A stretch of DNA of 64,000 bases from Alistipes shahii WAL 8301 (lineage in GTDB: Bacteria > Bacteroidota > Bacteroidia > Bacteroidales > Rikenellaceae), in contig NZ_CP102253.1 in assembly GCF_025145845.1 (NCBI RefSeq), positions 1,364,001-1,428,000 on the forward strand, in the 5' to 3' direction. Positions 25,764 to 34,515 of this stretch are shown one piece after another. A program made the translations under genes and the position numbers. Every line of letters begins with the position of its first letter. The stretch's first letter is position 1. The notes below the pieces were generated by a model. The model was not told the DNA's origin and did not search any database. It saw only the letters and a list, made by a program, of their open reading frames with translations.

Positions 25764-26942
25764 ATGAACGAGTGGAAAATATATAAACTTTCAGAAATTG
25801 GGACAATTATAGGTGGAGCAACTCCATCAACCTCAAATCCCCATTATTATGGTGGACAAATTCCATGGATAACCCCTAAAGATTTATCTACTCTCAACGG
25901 TAGATTTATTGAAAAAGGAGAGCGAAATATCACTGAAAAGGGACTGAGTAGCTGTTCTGCGCAATTACTCCCACAAGGTTCTATTCTTTTCACCTCTCGT
26001 GCACCGATTGGATATGTTGCAATAGCCAAGAATCCTATTACAACGAACCAAGGATTTAAAAGCATAGTCCCCAACGAAAAAGTTAACAATATATTTTTGT
26101 ATTATCTGATGGTATACAACAAGAGTAATATTGAAGCAATGGGCAGTGGGACAACTTTTAAGGAAGTATCCGGTTCTACAATGAAAAAAGTTGAGATTAG
26201 AATACCTAATATTGATGTGCAAAAAAGAATAGCCTCTATCCTTGCATCATTAGATGATAAAATAGAACTCAATCGACGCATAAATGATAATTTAGAGGAG
26301 CAAGCCAAAGCGCTGTTTAAGTCGTGGTTTGTGGATAATCAAGATAATGATTGGAAAAAAATTAGATTGGAAGAAATCCTTGAGATTGGCAAAACTTCTA
26401 TAATCCCGGCACAAAGTCCTGACACAATCTTTGAACATTATAGTTTGCCTGCTTTTGATAATGGAACAAGGGCAGCTTATGAAAAAGGTTGCGCAATAAA
26501 AAGCTCAAAATTTTATATTCAAAAAAATATGTTTTTGTTCTCTAAATTAAATCCGAGAATTAAACGTATTTGGTTCCCTAATATTCAGACAGAAAAAGCT
26601 ATATGCTCAACTGAATTTATACCATATAAACCTAAAGATGCTTCATTGTTAGGATTTTGCTATTCGATTGTAAATTCAGAAGCATTTTATGAATATGTAC
26701 TCTCTTTGACCAATGGTTCTACTGGTAGCCATCAACGATTCCATCCAACAGCTACTTTGGACTATTCATTAAAGATTCCAGATAAAGATATTATAAAAAA
26801 GTTTGAAAGCATAGTTAGACCATTATATGAATTGATTGCGAAGAATAGAACTGAAAATGAAAAACTCGCTTCTCTCCGCGATACCCTTCTACCCAAACTC
26901 ATGTCCGGCGAGCTCTCCGTCGAGGAGGTTTCCCTCGATTAG
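25764..26942 (+). CDS. hsdS: Full-length HsdS (head A + TRD2a)
   Basis: A 392-residue type I specificity subunit. TRD1 (about 1-150) starts WKIYKLSEIGTIIGGATPST. The central conserved region (about 155-195) contains ILASLDDKIELNRRINDNLEEQ and ALFKSWFVD. TRD2 (about 200-350) follows, then the tail LRDTLLPKLMSGELSVEEV. HsdS bridges two HsdM and sets the bipartite recognition sequence. It runs opposite to hsdM and directly behind the recombinase, and its stop overlaps that of the half hsdS on the other strand. It may be expressed from the recombinase promoter or be a donor of cassettes. Strongly AT-rich. Confidence 0.93.
   Translation: MNEWKIYKLSEIGTIIGGATPSTSNPHYYGGQIPWITPKDLSTLNGRFIEKGERNITEKGLSSCSAQLLPQGSILFTSRAPIGYVAIAKNPITTNQGFKSIVPNEKVNNIFLYYLMVYNKSNIEAMGSGTTFKEVSGSTMKKVEIRIPNIDVQKRIASILASLDDKIELNRRINDNLEEQAKALFKSWFVDNQDNDWKKIRLEEILEIGKTSIIPAQSPDTIFEHYSLPAFDNGTRAAYEKGCAIKSSKFYIQKNMFLFSKLNPRIKRIWFPNIQTEKAICSTEFIPYKPKDASLLGFCYSIVNSEAFYEYVLSLTNGSTGSHQRFHPTATLDYSLKIPDKDIIKKFESIVRPLYELIAKNRTENEKLASLRDTLLPKLMSGELSVEEVSLD
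26267..26295 (+). repeat. hsdS recombination site 3
   Basis: A 29-bp arm in the centre of the full hsdS, containing the core. It is an inverted repeat of 26947-26975 with a single mismatch, and its last 16 bp match sites 1 and 2. Confidence 0.9.
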
Positions 26943-27454
26943 CTTGCTAAATTATCATTTATCCGTCGATTGAGTCTGATCTTATTATCGAGAGAAGATA
27001 ATATAGCTACAACTTTTTTCTGCACATCTATTGCGGGGATATTTACAGGCCATTGCATAATCTGTTTTTTGTCCCCTCGAGGCATTTTACACCCTTTTGC
27101 TCCCGACATTACGTAATCGAAAAACGCTTGCTGGCTCAACAGATAGTATAAATATTTGCTATCTGTATTTTCTTTTGCACGAATACACAAGACATCCGCA
27201 GAGCACCCACCGCACCTATCAGCACACCATATTTTTTGGAAATATGGCCGAATATTAGAGATCAAAATATCTCCGATTTTATATTCAGTTGTGGTTCCAG
27301 GCGGTATTATTGTAGATTCACTTATACCACCTTTATTGGGTAACATATTTTCCGTAGAGATATAATTCATACTACTCGTTGTGCGATTATTTACATAGTC
27401 ACATACATGTTCTAATTCACATGCATTTTTTAAGTCATTAAGAATTAAGCCCAT
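26939..27454 (-). CDS. hsdS: HsdS half-subunit behind hsdM (head C)
   Basis: A 171-residue protein starting 5 bp after the hsdM stop. It consists of one target-recognition domain (LILNDLKNACELEHVCDYVNNR to IMQWPVNIP) and the beginning of the central region (ILSSLDNKIRLNRRINDNL), then runs through recombination site 4 into a stop after two extra residues (AS). Inversion between sites 3 and 4 would fuse INDNL to EEQAKALFKSWF and give a full subunit of ~380 residues. In the present state only a half-subunit is made with HsdM; half-subunits of other type I enzymes can dimerise. Confidence 0.92.
   Translation of the reverse strand: MGLILNDLKNACELEHVCDYVNNRTTSSMNYISTENMLPNKGGISESTIIPPGTTTEYKIGDILISNIRPYFQKIWCADRCGGCSADVLCIRAKENTDSKYLYYLLSQQAFFDYVMSGAKGCKMPRGDKKQIMQWPVNIPAIDVQKKVVAILSSLDNKIRLNRRINDNLAS
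26947..26975 (-). repeat. hsdS recombination site 4
   Basis: The inverted partner of site 3, lying at the 3' ends of both the full hsdS (plus) and the half hsdS (minus). Confidence 0.9.
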
Positions 27455-27459
27455 ATTTG

Positions 27460-29013
27460 CTACAATTTATACCCAATACTACCTAACTGTTTTTTGATCT
27501 CTGCCTCCAGCTCGTGCGACTTTTCAAATAGTCCAGAAAGCTCGCCCGTCAAGCGTGTCATTTTCTCCTCAAACGGTTCGGTGTCCTCCTCTTGCGCAGC
27601 AATGCCCACATAGCGACCGGGCGTGAGAATAAAATCCTGCTTGGCAATTTCTGCGACAGAGGTAACCACACAAAATCCTTTTTCATTCTCCAATTTTCCA
27701 GCAACATAGGCATTATAGGTGTCGGCAATGCGCTGAATATCGCCGCGCTTTATCGGATCGACCGTGTCACTATCGGTCAATTCGCGCAGTTTGCGCGTTA
27801 CCATTGTACCTAAGTTGCGAGCATCGATAAAGAGCGTTTTGCCCTTTTGTTGCTTGTTTTTATTGAAAAACCAAATCGACACGGGAATTTGTGTAGTATA
27901 GAACAACTGCGGCGGCATAGCGATAACACAATCCACCAAATCAGCCTCTACCAATTTACGCCGAATCTCGCCCTCACCGCCACTCTGGCTCGACAGCGAG
28001 CCGTTGGCCAGCACAACGCCCGCACGTCCCGTCGGGGCAAGGTGGTGGATGATATGCTGAATCCACGCAAAGTTGGCATTGCCGTTGGGCGGCGTACCGT
28101 ATTTCCAACGCACATCATCCGCCAGCTTATCCGCCCCCCAATCGCTCAAATTGAACGGTGGATTGGCCATCACGAAATCGGCCTTCAGAGTTGGATGGCA
28201 ATCATTGAAAAAGGTATCCGCATTATATTGTCCGAGATCGGCCTCGATACCGCGAATCGCCAAGTTCATCTGCGCCATTTTCCATGTCGTAGGATTGGAA
28301 TCCTGACCATAGACCGATATATTATTGATATTTCCAGAGTGGTTCTCGATGAATTGTGCAGACTGTACAAACATACCACCCGAACCGCAGCAAGGATCGT
28401 AAACACGGCCTTTATAAGGTTGTAATACGTTCACCAATGTCTTAACGATACAAGCCGGAGTATAAAATTCACCTGCCAATTTTCCTTCGGCCTCAGCAAA
28501 CTTCGAAAGACAATATTCGTAAGCACGCCCCAAAATATCCTTCGAATCGCCGTGCTCATGCATCCGAATATTTGTAAACAAATCGACAACTTCACCCAAG
28601 CGGCGTTTGTCGAGCTCGGGACGCGCAAAGTTTTTCGGAAGAATATCTTTCAGACGCTTATTCTCCTTCTCAATTGCCCGCATCGCATTGTCGATGATCG
28701 TTCCAATTTCAGGAGAGTGTGCATGGATGGCAATAGCTTCCCAACGGGCTTCCGCAGGGACATAGAAAACCGGATCATAACTACCCTTCTCATTTTTATT
28801 ACTCAAATACTCATCCTTGTCTTCCTCAAAGCCCTCTCCTTCGGCAACAAGCTGTTGATATTTAGCTTCGAATTTGTCCGAGATGTATTTCAGGAAAATA
28901 AGTCCCAATACAACGGATTTATATTCCGATGCATCAATATTTCCGCGCATCTTATCCGCCGCCTTCCATATTTCCTTTTCAAAGCCGATGTCGGCTGTAT
29001 TCATCGCTGCCAT
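27460..29013 (-). CDS. hsdM: Type I DNA methyltransferase subunit M
   Basis: A 517-residue N6-adenine methyltransferase. A helical N-terminal domain (ADKMRGNIDASEYKSVVLGLIFLKYISDKFE) precedes the SAM motif VYDPCCGSGGMFVQ (~205-218) and the catalytic motif ANPPFNLSDW (~283, NPPF). The length is normal. With HsdS it methylates the recognition site; with HsdR added it restricts. It is followed by the head-C half of hsdS on the same strand, so hsdM-hsdS is one transcript whose 3' part is remodelled by inversion. Confidence 0.96.
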   Translation of the reverse strand: MAAMNTADIGFEKEIWKAADKMRGNIDASEYKSVVLGLIFLKYISDKFEAKYQQLVAEGEGFEEDKDEYLSNKNEKGSYDPVFYVPAEARWEAIAIHAHSPEIGTIIDNAMRAIEKENKRLKDILPKNFARPELDKRRLGEVVDLFTNIRMHEHGDSKDILGRAYEYCLSKFAEAEGKLAGEFYTPACIVKTLVNVLQPYKGRVYDPCCGSGGMFVQSAQFIENHSGNINNISVYGQDSNPTTWKMAQMNLAIRGIEADLGQYNADTFFNDCHPTLKADFVMANPPFNLSDWGADKLADDVRWKYGTPPNGNANFAWIQHIIHHLAPTGRAGVVLANGSLSSQSGGEGEIRRKLVEADLVDCVIAMPPQLFYTTQIPVSIWFFNKNKQQKGKTLFIDARNLGTMVTRKLRELTDSDTVDPIKRGDIQRIADTYNAYVAGKLENEKGFCVVTSVAEIAKQDFILTPGRYVGIAAQEEDTEPFEEKMTRLTGELSGLFEKSHELEAEIKKQLGSIGYKL

Positions 29014-29031
29014 TGTATAGAATATTTTAGG

Positions 29032-29039
29032 TAAAGGTA
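29032..29039 (-). promoter_or_regulatory. Possible -7 box of hsdM
   Basis: TACCTTTA on the minus strand, 7 of 8 matches to TAnnTTTG, 18 nt before the ATG at 29013. A correctly spaced -33 box is not evident. Confidence 0.35.
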
Positions 29040-29085
29040 CAAAATCTTCCCATTTTTTCGCTTTCCCGCAAAGGAATAAACCTTA

Positions 29086-29137
29086 AAAACAATATCCGCA
29101 AGGCTCACATAGCGATTTGCAGGACCTTGCGGATATT
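29086..29137 (-). terminator. Terminator of the MORN gene
   Basis: Perfect 13-bp stem (29091-29103 with 29125-29137) with a 21-nt loop. T-rich sequence follows on the minus strand, separating the MORN gene from hsdM. Confidence 0.75.
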
Positions 29138-29173
29138 ATTTCCTCAACTAAATTTTAGAAAAAATGATACAGC

Positions 29174-30403
29174 TTAGTTGTTCTTATTCAATAAAAACGC
29201 ATTTTTCTTGTCAAATCCCCACTCATAAATGTATTCGGCACCTTCAATCCGGATAATGAACACAACACGCTCCCCTTTAATCCATGCTACATGAACAAAT
29301 CCGGATACGGATTCTCCGGGATATATCGTGTTTTTCTTCAAATATCCCAGCTTTTTGACCTGTTGTTCGTCCTGCAAGGCCTGACCGAAATCAGCGAGCC
29401 GCTGCTGTGAGGCCATGTTGGCCTGATAGGCCGCAGAGGGATTATAAGTCGTAGCCGTATAAGACGAATAACCGCCGTAGCTGCTGTAACCGGTCGTCGT
29501 GGAGGTCGAATAACCTGCGCCGGCAGCAGCCATTCCTTCGCTGACACCCATCAAAACAGCGGCCCAGGTCTGCGACCGGTTCACTTTCTTCAGATAGCTA
29601 TCGCAAGACCAGACCTGCAGATCGGTGGCGACATCGTGTTCGTCTACGGAATAGGCCGTCATATCGGTCTCCGGATTGAATTCGACCGGCGTCAACGAAT
29701 TGTTGGAGATAATCACATCGACCCGATGCCACTTGCCGTAATCCCGGACGATGGCATCCGTCAACGCGATCGTCAATCCGTTTTTGAAATAGACTTCCCA
29801 GGGCACACCGTCCCGATAATCGGCCGAGCGCTCCGCTATGGCTGGTGATTCCCATACCGGCATGTCGTCCGCAATGCGGAATTTAAGCGTGTTCCCGCTG
29901 CCGTCCGCCAGCAAATAATAATCATGAACCGGCAGCCCTGCACGATATTCCACCATTCGGCAGGAGCCGTCCTCGTTGTATGTCTTGTACGTTCCGGACA
30001 ATTCGCCGCCGGCATACAACGCACGCGTTTTCAACGTTCCATTCTCGTCGTATTGCCGATATTCGCCTTCCAACAATCCTCCCGAATAATATGATTTTTC
30101 CGACATGTGACCATTCTTGAAATAGGAAACAACGTCTCCGTCAAACACTGTCCGGCAATCATCGAGCGTATCGATTGTCTGAAAATGCCCTTCTCTCCGC
30201 AATTCTCCCGAAATATAAAAATCCTTGAACATTTTGAGCCCCGCCGAATCCGCAGGATAAAGCGCCAGCCGATAATAATCGGCAAAAACCGGATTCCGCA
30301 CCGTCACCCCCGAACGGCTATAGTAGAGTGTATCTATCCGCTCTTGCGACAAGGCACCGTTGCCTACCACAAGCAACAATACGAACAATAAAACTCGGTT
30401 CAT
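29174..30403 (-). CDS. Secreted MORN-repeat (YwqK-like) protein
   Basis: A 409-residue exported protein starting MNRVLLFVLLLVVGNGALSQ. Residues ~60-150 carry MORN/YwqK-type repeats: FYISGELRREGHF, YFKNGHMSEKSYYSGGLLEGEYRQY and DENGTLKTRALYAGGELSGTYKTY. The C-terminal half has a Tyr/Ser/Thr-rich segment (SSYGGYSSYTATTY) and a beta-rich end. Such domains are annotated as antitoxin YwqK in databases, but the signal peptide makes an envelope role more likely. Single-gene unit next to the RM locus. Confidence 0.75.
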   Translation of the reverse strand: MNRVLLFVLLLVVGNGALSQERIDTLYYSRSGVTVRNPVFADYYRLALYPADSAGLKMFKDFYISGELRREGHFQTIDTLDDCRTVFDGDVVSYFKNGHMSEKSYYSGGLLEGEYRQYDENGTLKTRALYAGGELSGTYKTYNEDGSCRMVEYRAGLPVHDYYLLADGSGNTLKFRIADDMPVWESPAIAERSADYRDGVPWEVYFKNGLTIALTDAIVRDYGKWHRVDVIISNNSLTPVEFNPETDMTAYSVDEHDVATDLQVWSCDSYLKKVNRSQTWAAVLMGVSEGMAAAGAGYSTSTTTGYSSYGGYSSYTATTYNPSAAYQANMASQQRLADFGQALQDEQQVKKLGYLKKNTIYPGESVSGFVHVAWIKGERVVFIIRIEGAEYIYEWGFDKKNAFLLNKNN

Positions 30404-30463
30404 AAAATAACTGGGTTTCATAGGTTTCATCGCTTTTCCGATATCCGACACGCCGTTATCGTG

Positions 30464-31447
30464 TCAATTGTTCTTATTAATCAAGTTCACCACAACCTTC
30501 GTCATTACATCTTTCTCTTCTGTGCGACTCTCAGCAATCATGAGCGTCAGAGCGACCAGCGTATTGTTATCCAAAAGGCGCGAACCATCAGCACGGTAAA
30601 GAATCCGATTGTTTTCCAAAAACCAAAGGAACAGAAACGCTGCGATGCGTTTGTTGCCGTCACTGAACGAGTGGTTCTTGACCGTCAAGTAAAGCAGATT
30701 GGCTGCCTTTTCCTCGACACTCGGGTAGAGATCACGCCCGCCGAAGGTTTGGTAAATTGCCCCCATTGTGCTTTTGAACGATTCGTCTTTTTCGTGAGCG
30801 AACAATTCGCTGCCTCCGAATTTCTCACGCAACACCTGCAATGCCGCCATCGCATTTTCATACGTCGCATGAAACGGTTCTTCCGCCGTGGTTGCCGCAA
30901 CCTCCAACTGCTGATAGTCATAACGATCGAGCGTGTCGAGGCCATAAGTATAGTCCGTAATCACGCGCAGTAGCCCGACCGCCTCGGATTTCGTAACCTC
31001 CTTCGCAGCCAAGACATGGGAGAGCAGGCGAACAGTCTTTTTCAACTCCTCCAACTGCTCGGCTTTCGCTTGGGTATTGACGGCATAGCCTTTTATTAGG
31101 TACTCTTTCAAAATTTTGTTCGCCCAGATACGGAATTGTGTTCCGCGCTGTGACTTGACACGATATCCGACAGAGATAATCACGTCCAGATTATAAACTG
31201 TAATCTTACGCCTAACAGAACGATTGCCCTCTTGCCGAACTATCAAGTATTCCTTGACAGTTGCCTCTCGCTCGAGCTCGCCCTCTTTAAAGATATTATT
31301 TATATGAAGGCTCACATTCTGTTTGGTCGAATTGAACAACTCTACCATCTGCGCCTGCGTCAGCCACACGCTGTCGTTCTCCATGCGGACGTCCAGACGG
31401 GTCTCACCGTCGGCTGTCTGATAAATGATAATCTCGCCCCTGTCCAT
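30464..31447 (-). CDS. RhuM-Fic family protein
   Basis: A 327-residue cytosolic protein. The N-terminal ~130 residues are RhuM-like (MENDSVWLTQAQMVELFNSTKQNVSLHINNIFKEGEL, IISVGYRVKSQRGTQFRIWA), with a predicted HTH. The C-terminal part is a Fic/DOC domain with the motif HSFSDGNKRIAAFLF (~260), where Fic enzymes place the catalytic His and bind nucleotide to AMPylate targets. RhuM-Fic genes are frequent beside type I RM loci and in defence islands; the target is unknown. No inhibitory S/TxxxE(G/N) partner protein is adjacent. ATG at 31447 preferred to 31498. Confidence 0.88.
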   Translation of the reverse strand: MDRGEIIIYQTADGETRLDVRMENDSVWLTQAQMVELFNSTKQNVSLHINNIFKEGELEREATVKEYLIVRQEGNRSVRRKITVYNLDVIISVGYRVKSQRGTQFRIWANKILKEYLIKGYAVNTQAKAEQLEELKKTVRLLSHVLAAKEVTKSEAVGLLRVITDYTYGLDTLDRYDYQQLEVAATTAEEPFHATYENAMAALQVLREKFGGSELFAHEKDESFKSTMGAIYQTFGGRDLYPSVEEKAANLLYLTVKNHSFSDGNKRIAAFLFLWFLENNRILYRADGSRLLDNNTLVALTLMIAESRTEEKDVMTKVVVNLINKNN

Positions 31448-31529
31448 GAAAGCAAAGATACGAATAAACCCGAAAAGTCGATAACCTTTAGCTCTCAACC
31501 GATTCGCCCGTCCTTTTCAAATAAAAACA

Positions 31530-33083
31530 TCAGCGGCCGTGATATCCTTTATCCGGCTCTCCGGAGTACCACCATCCCTTACCCCGATCCATATAAACGA
31601 TTTTTTCTTGCCCCGTGACAGCATCTTTTTCCACACTGTATTCGTATCGAATATCATGTTCGAAAAGAGTCAGTCGATCGAACGACTCCGGTATCTCCGA
31701 TAAAATCAGGTTATCAGTACAGATCAATTCGGTCAGATACGGGCAAGCTGAAATATCGATATTCTCCAGCAAGTTGCCCGAGCAATCCAATTGTCCGAGC
31801 ATTTCACAACCGAAAAGGCTTATCGAGCGCAATGCGTTTCGCGCACATCCCGCGATACGCAACGATTTACAGCCTGTCAAGTCGAGGCGTTGCAGATTGT
31901 TGTAGGAGCATTCGAGTTGCGAAAGCCGATCGGTTCCGGACAGATCCAATTCGGTCAGCCGATTTCCATAACAATATAACTCACTGAGTAGCGGCGCAAA
32001 ATCAGACAGGTCCAAAGTTTCGAGCCGATTGTCGTAACAATAGAGCCGGCCGAGTTTTTCGCAGCCGGAGAGATCGAGCCGGGTCAGTTCATTCGCCCCA
32101 CAGTTCACAAGCGTCAGCGAGAAGCATTTTGACAAATCCAGTACGGACAGTCGGTTGCCATAACAGAAAAGCATCCGAAGGCCTTCCCGTCCTGCCATGT
32201 CCAACTTTTCCAACCGGTTTTCGGCGCAGTTCAAGTCCGTCAAGGCCATACATGACGAAATGTCCAATGTCCCCAACCCGTTATAAGGAACATTCAGTTC
32301 CGTCAGGTAAGGACAGGACGACAGACCGAGTTCCGTGAGACTATTGTAACCGCAGAGCAGCCGCCGGAGAGAATAACAGCCGGAAACGTCCAGACCGGAA
32401 ATTCCGCAGTTCGTACAGTCCAGTTCCTCCAACAGCGGACAACCGGAAACATCAATCTCCGTCAGCGAATTTTTCGCGCAGCGAAGCGACACCAACGCCG
32501 TACACCCCGACAAGTCGATTTTTCCGTGCAGGTTGTTTTCGCCGAGAATCAGCGAGAGTTTCCCGTCTTCGTATTTGACAGAAGATCCCCATTCGGACAA
32601 AGGTTTGTCCGTGCACCAGTTTTCCTGGAAGCGCCAATTGTCACCGCCGGTATCCTGATAAAGTTTTTCGAGGAAACGGCGCACCTCTTCTTCACCGCAC
32701 GGCTCCATATCCGAAGCATGCTGCACAAAAGACAATCTCTGTTCCGCCCGCCCCGAGCGGATGATTATTTCAGCGCTTCGTTTTTCTGTGGTAATATTCG
32801 GCAATACGGTTACCTTTACCGTCCCATTACCGTCGTCTCCCTCCGCCGGTTCGATCCGGTACCATTCCGCATGGACCGGATCGGCCGGCACAACACTCCA
32901 TGCTTTCGTCGCAGAGAATCGCAGCTCCCACAAACCGCCCATTGCCGGAAATTCCTTAACGGACGGCGTACCGGGCGCAAGGGTTATGGCATCCGGTTCC
33001 GATGGCAACGGAGCATGTTCTCCTTCCGGACTGCATGCCGTCACCATGAAAACGAAAAGGAGGAGTATCGGGCACTTATTCAT
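31530..33083 (-). CDS. BACON + leucine-rich-repeat lipoprotein
   Basis: A 517-residue lipoprotein (MNKCPILLLFVFMVTACSPE). Residues ~30-125 look like a BACON domain (WSVVPADPVHAEWYRIEP ... GTVKVTVLPN ... IIIRSGRAEQRLSFVQ). From ~170 to ~470 there are about 14 repeats of 20-22 residues of the form LxCxxNxLTxLDLSGCxxL, a cysteine-containing LRR variant that builds a solenoid. It probably binds protein or glycan at the cell surface. Related surface LRR proteins occur across gut Bacteroidales. It is single and precedes a cluster of small secreted genes on the same strand. Confidence 0.85.
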   Translation of the reverse strand: MNKCPILLLFVFMVTACSPEGEHAPLPSEPDAITLAPGTPSVKEFPAMGGLWELRFSATKAWSVVPADPVHAEWYRIEPAEGDDGNGTVKVTVLPNITTEKRSAEIIIRSGRAEQRLSFVQHASDMEPCGEEEVRRFLEKLYQDTGGDNWRFQENWCTDKPLSEWGSSVKYEDGKLSLILGENNLHGKIDLSGCTALVSLRCAKNSLTEIDVSGCPLLEELDCTNCGISGLDVSGCYSLRRLLCGYNSLTELGLSSCPYLTELNVPYNGLGTLDISSCMALTDLNCAENRLEKLDMAGREGLRMLFCYGNRLSVLDLSKCFSLTLVNCGANELTRLDLSGCEKLGRLYCYDNRLETLDLSDFAPLLSELYCYGNRLTELDLSGTDRLSQLECSYNNLQRLDLTGCKSLRIAGCARNALRSISLFGCEMLGQLDCSGNLLENIDISACPYLTELICTDNLILSEIPESFDRLTLFEHDIRYEYSVEKDAVTGQEKIVYMDRGKGWWYSGEPDKGYHGR

Positions 33084-33106
33084 GGCAATTCAATGCTATT
33101 CGACCG

Positions 33107-33775
33107 CTACTCCTGCTCCTGTTGCGGGACGTAATGCTCCGCAACGAAAGCAAACAGCGCCGCAACCCCGCCTCCTTTGCCGAGCCAACGTCGCTGACGA
33201 ATTTGCTCCAACATGGCAGGATCATCCTCAAAATAGCGTTCTACCAGCGCAATCATTTTCTTGTTCGAATTCTGAAAGAAAAGATACTGGCCGAGGAATA
33301 CGGGGCTCTTTTCGTCCGATTTCCAAAAATAGGCACTCGGTTCGGTTACATTCAATTTGGGGTTTACAATCCCGACCAGCCCTTTATTAGACATTTTGTA
33401 AGTCTGATAACGGGTAAAGAAGGCGACATGCCTGCCCGAAGATTCCGGTACCAGCCATCGGGCTGCCGGAATCTTCTTTTTCCCTTTTTCCTTGATGAAC
33501 GGGACGCAATAAAGTTCGTTTTTGGCTTCGGGATTCTTTTCCGGCCAAAGTTCAAGATAAGCGATTTCCACGGCCGCCAACGTCCTGGCTTGATTCTTTC
33601 CATCGGAAAGCACCCGGACAGACACTTCGGCATCGATCCATCCGGGAATCGTAATGCTGGTACATTCCAGCGTACGGCCGTCCAGAAAATGAACGGTTCC
33701 GGGACATTTCTTATCTGCGGCATTCGCGGAAACAGCTGCCAGTAAAAGCGCCCAAACCGCCAGTAGTTTTTTCAT
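33107..33775 (-). CDS. Uncharacterised secreted protein, family member 1
   Basis: A 222-residue exported protein (MKKLLAVWALLLAAVSANAADK). Layout: signal peptide, a short beta part with TVHFLDGRTLECTSITIPGW, a middle beta region (YFWKSDEKSPVFLGQYLFF) and a helical end ALVERYFEDDPAMLEQIRQR. The same plan is seen in the next two genes upstream. No known family recognised. The stop is 23 bp upstream of the LRR lipoprotein start, so they may share a transcript. Function unknown. Confidence 0.75.
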   Translation of the reverse strand: MKKLLAVWALLLAAVSANAADKKCPGTVHFLDGRTLECTSITIPGWIDAEVSVRVLSDGKNQARTLAAVEIAYLELWPEKNPEAKNELYCVPFIKEKGKKKIPAARWLVPESSGRHVAFFTRYQTYKMSNKGLVGIVNPKLNVTEPSAYFWKSDEKSPVFLGQYLFFQNSNKKMIALVERYFEDDPAMLEQIRQRRWLGKGGGVAALFAFVAEHYVPQQEQE

Positions 33776-33802
33776 GTTTTCAGCATATTTGAATATCGAT
33801 CA

Positions 33803-34492
33803 TCATTCATTGGGCCGGCTTGCCAGATACGCATCGTACATATCGAGTATCCATGCGTCGTTCTCTTCGGCCTCTTTTTTACGTATTTTGCCTTCGGCAC
33901 CTTTAAACCATTTCTTATAAAATGCCTTCAGCCCGGGATGCAGTTTGTCCATCAACATCGTACCGACATACATATACGGATAGACGATTCGGCCGGGATC
34001 ATTGTGGAAACGTATGCCGTATATGGTTGTCAGCACCCTGCGGTCTCTGTTACCTACTCGTTCCGTCGTCCACGTCTTCCACCAATAGGTCGTTGCATTC
34101 GCTCCGGCCTTGTTCACACAAACCAGTCTGTGATAAGTGCGGTAACGATTCGTGAGTCCTGGAGCAGCAATATCGAGGGCCTCCCAGCGAATGCCGTCCG
34201 GATTTTCCTCCGTCGTCTCTGTATATTCGACACTCTCTACGTCATCGGCCGTATATTTGACGGGCTCTTTGTCATCGGGCGTCTTGGTGATTTTGAACGA
34301 ATAGTTCTCCTGTTTCAGCAGAGCGCCCTCCGCATGCCATCCCCGATGGAGATAGCCTTCTACTTTTTCCCCGGACTTGAGAGTTACGACTACGTGCCGG
34401 AATTCCTGATCTTCCGGATCTTTGGCGTCAGCCTGGGAAATGCTGCCGAACATGGCCAACACAGTTGCAGTACAAAGTAAAAACCGTTTCAT
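33803..34492 (-). CDS. Uncharacterised secreted protein, family member 2
   Basis: A 229-residue exported protein (MKRFLLCTATVLAMFGSISQADAK). Residues 30-50 (HVVVTLKSGEKVEGYLHRG) match the beta motif of its neighbours. It continues with a TYHRLVCVNKAG segment and a Lys-rich helical C-terminus (FKGAEGKIRKKEAEEND). It is the most divergent of the three. The start at MKRF (34492) is preferred to 34519, which would overlap the upstream gene. Confidence 0.72.
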   Translation of the reverse strand: MKRFLLCTATVLAMFGSISQADAKDPEDQEFRHVVVTLKSGEKVEGYLHRGWHAEGALLKQENYSFKITKTPDDKEPVKYTADDVESVEYTETTEENPDGIRWEALDIAAPGLTNRYRTYHRLVCVNKAGANATTYWWKTWTTERVGNRDRRVLTTIYGIRFHNDPGRIVYPYMYVGTMLMDKLHPGLKAFYKKWFKGAEGKIRKKEAEENDAWILDMYDAYLASRPNE

Positions 34493-34515
34493 AATGTTTA
34501 AATTTATAAGTTGAA

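Noticed and set aside
29174..31447. Toxin-antitoxin pair formed by the MORN (YwqK-like) and RhuM-Fic genes
   Set aside because: The MORN protein has a signal peptide and is therefore not in the cytosol with the Fic protein; a 60-bp gap and a separate start argue against a coupled pair.
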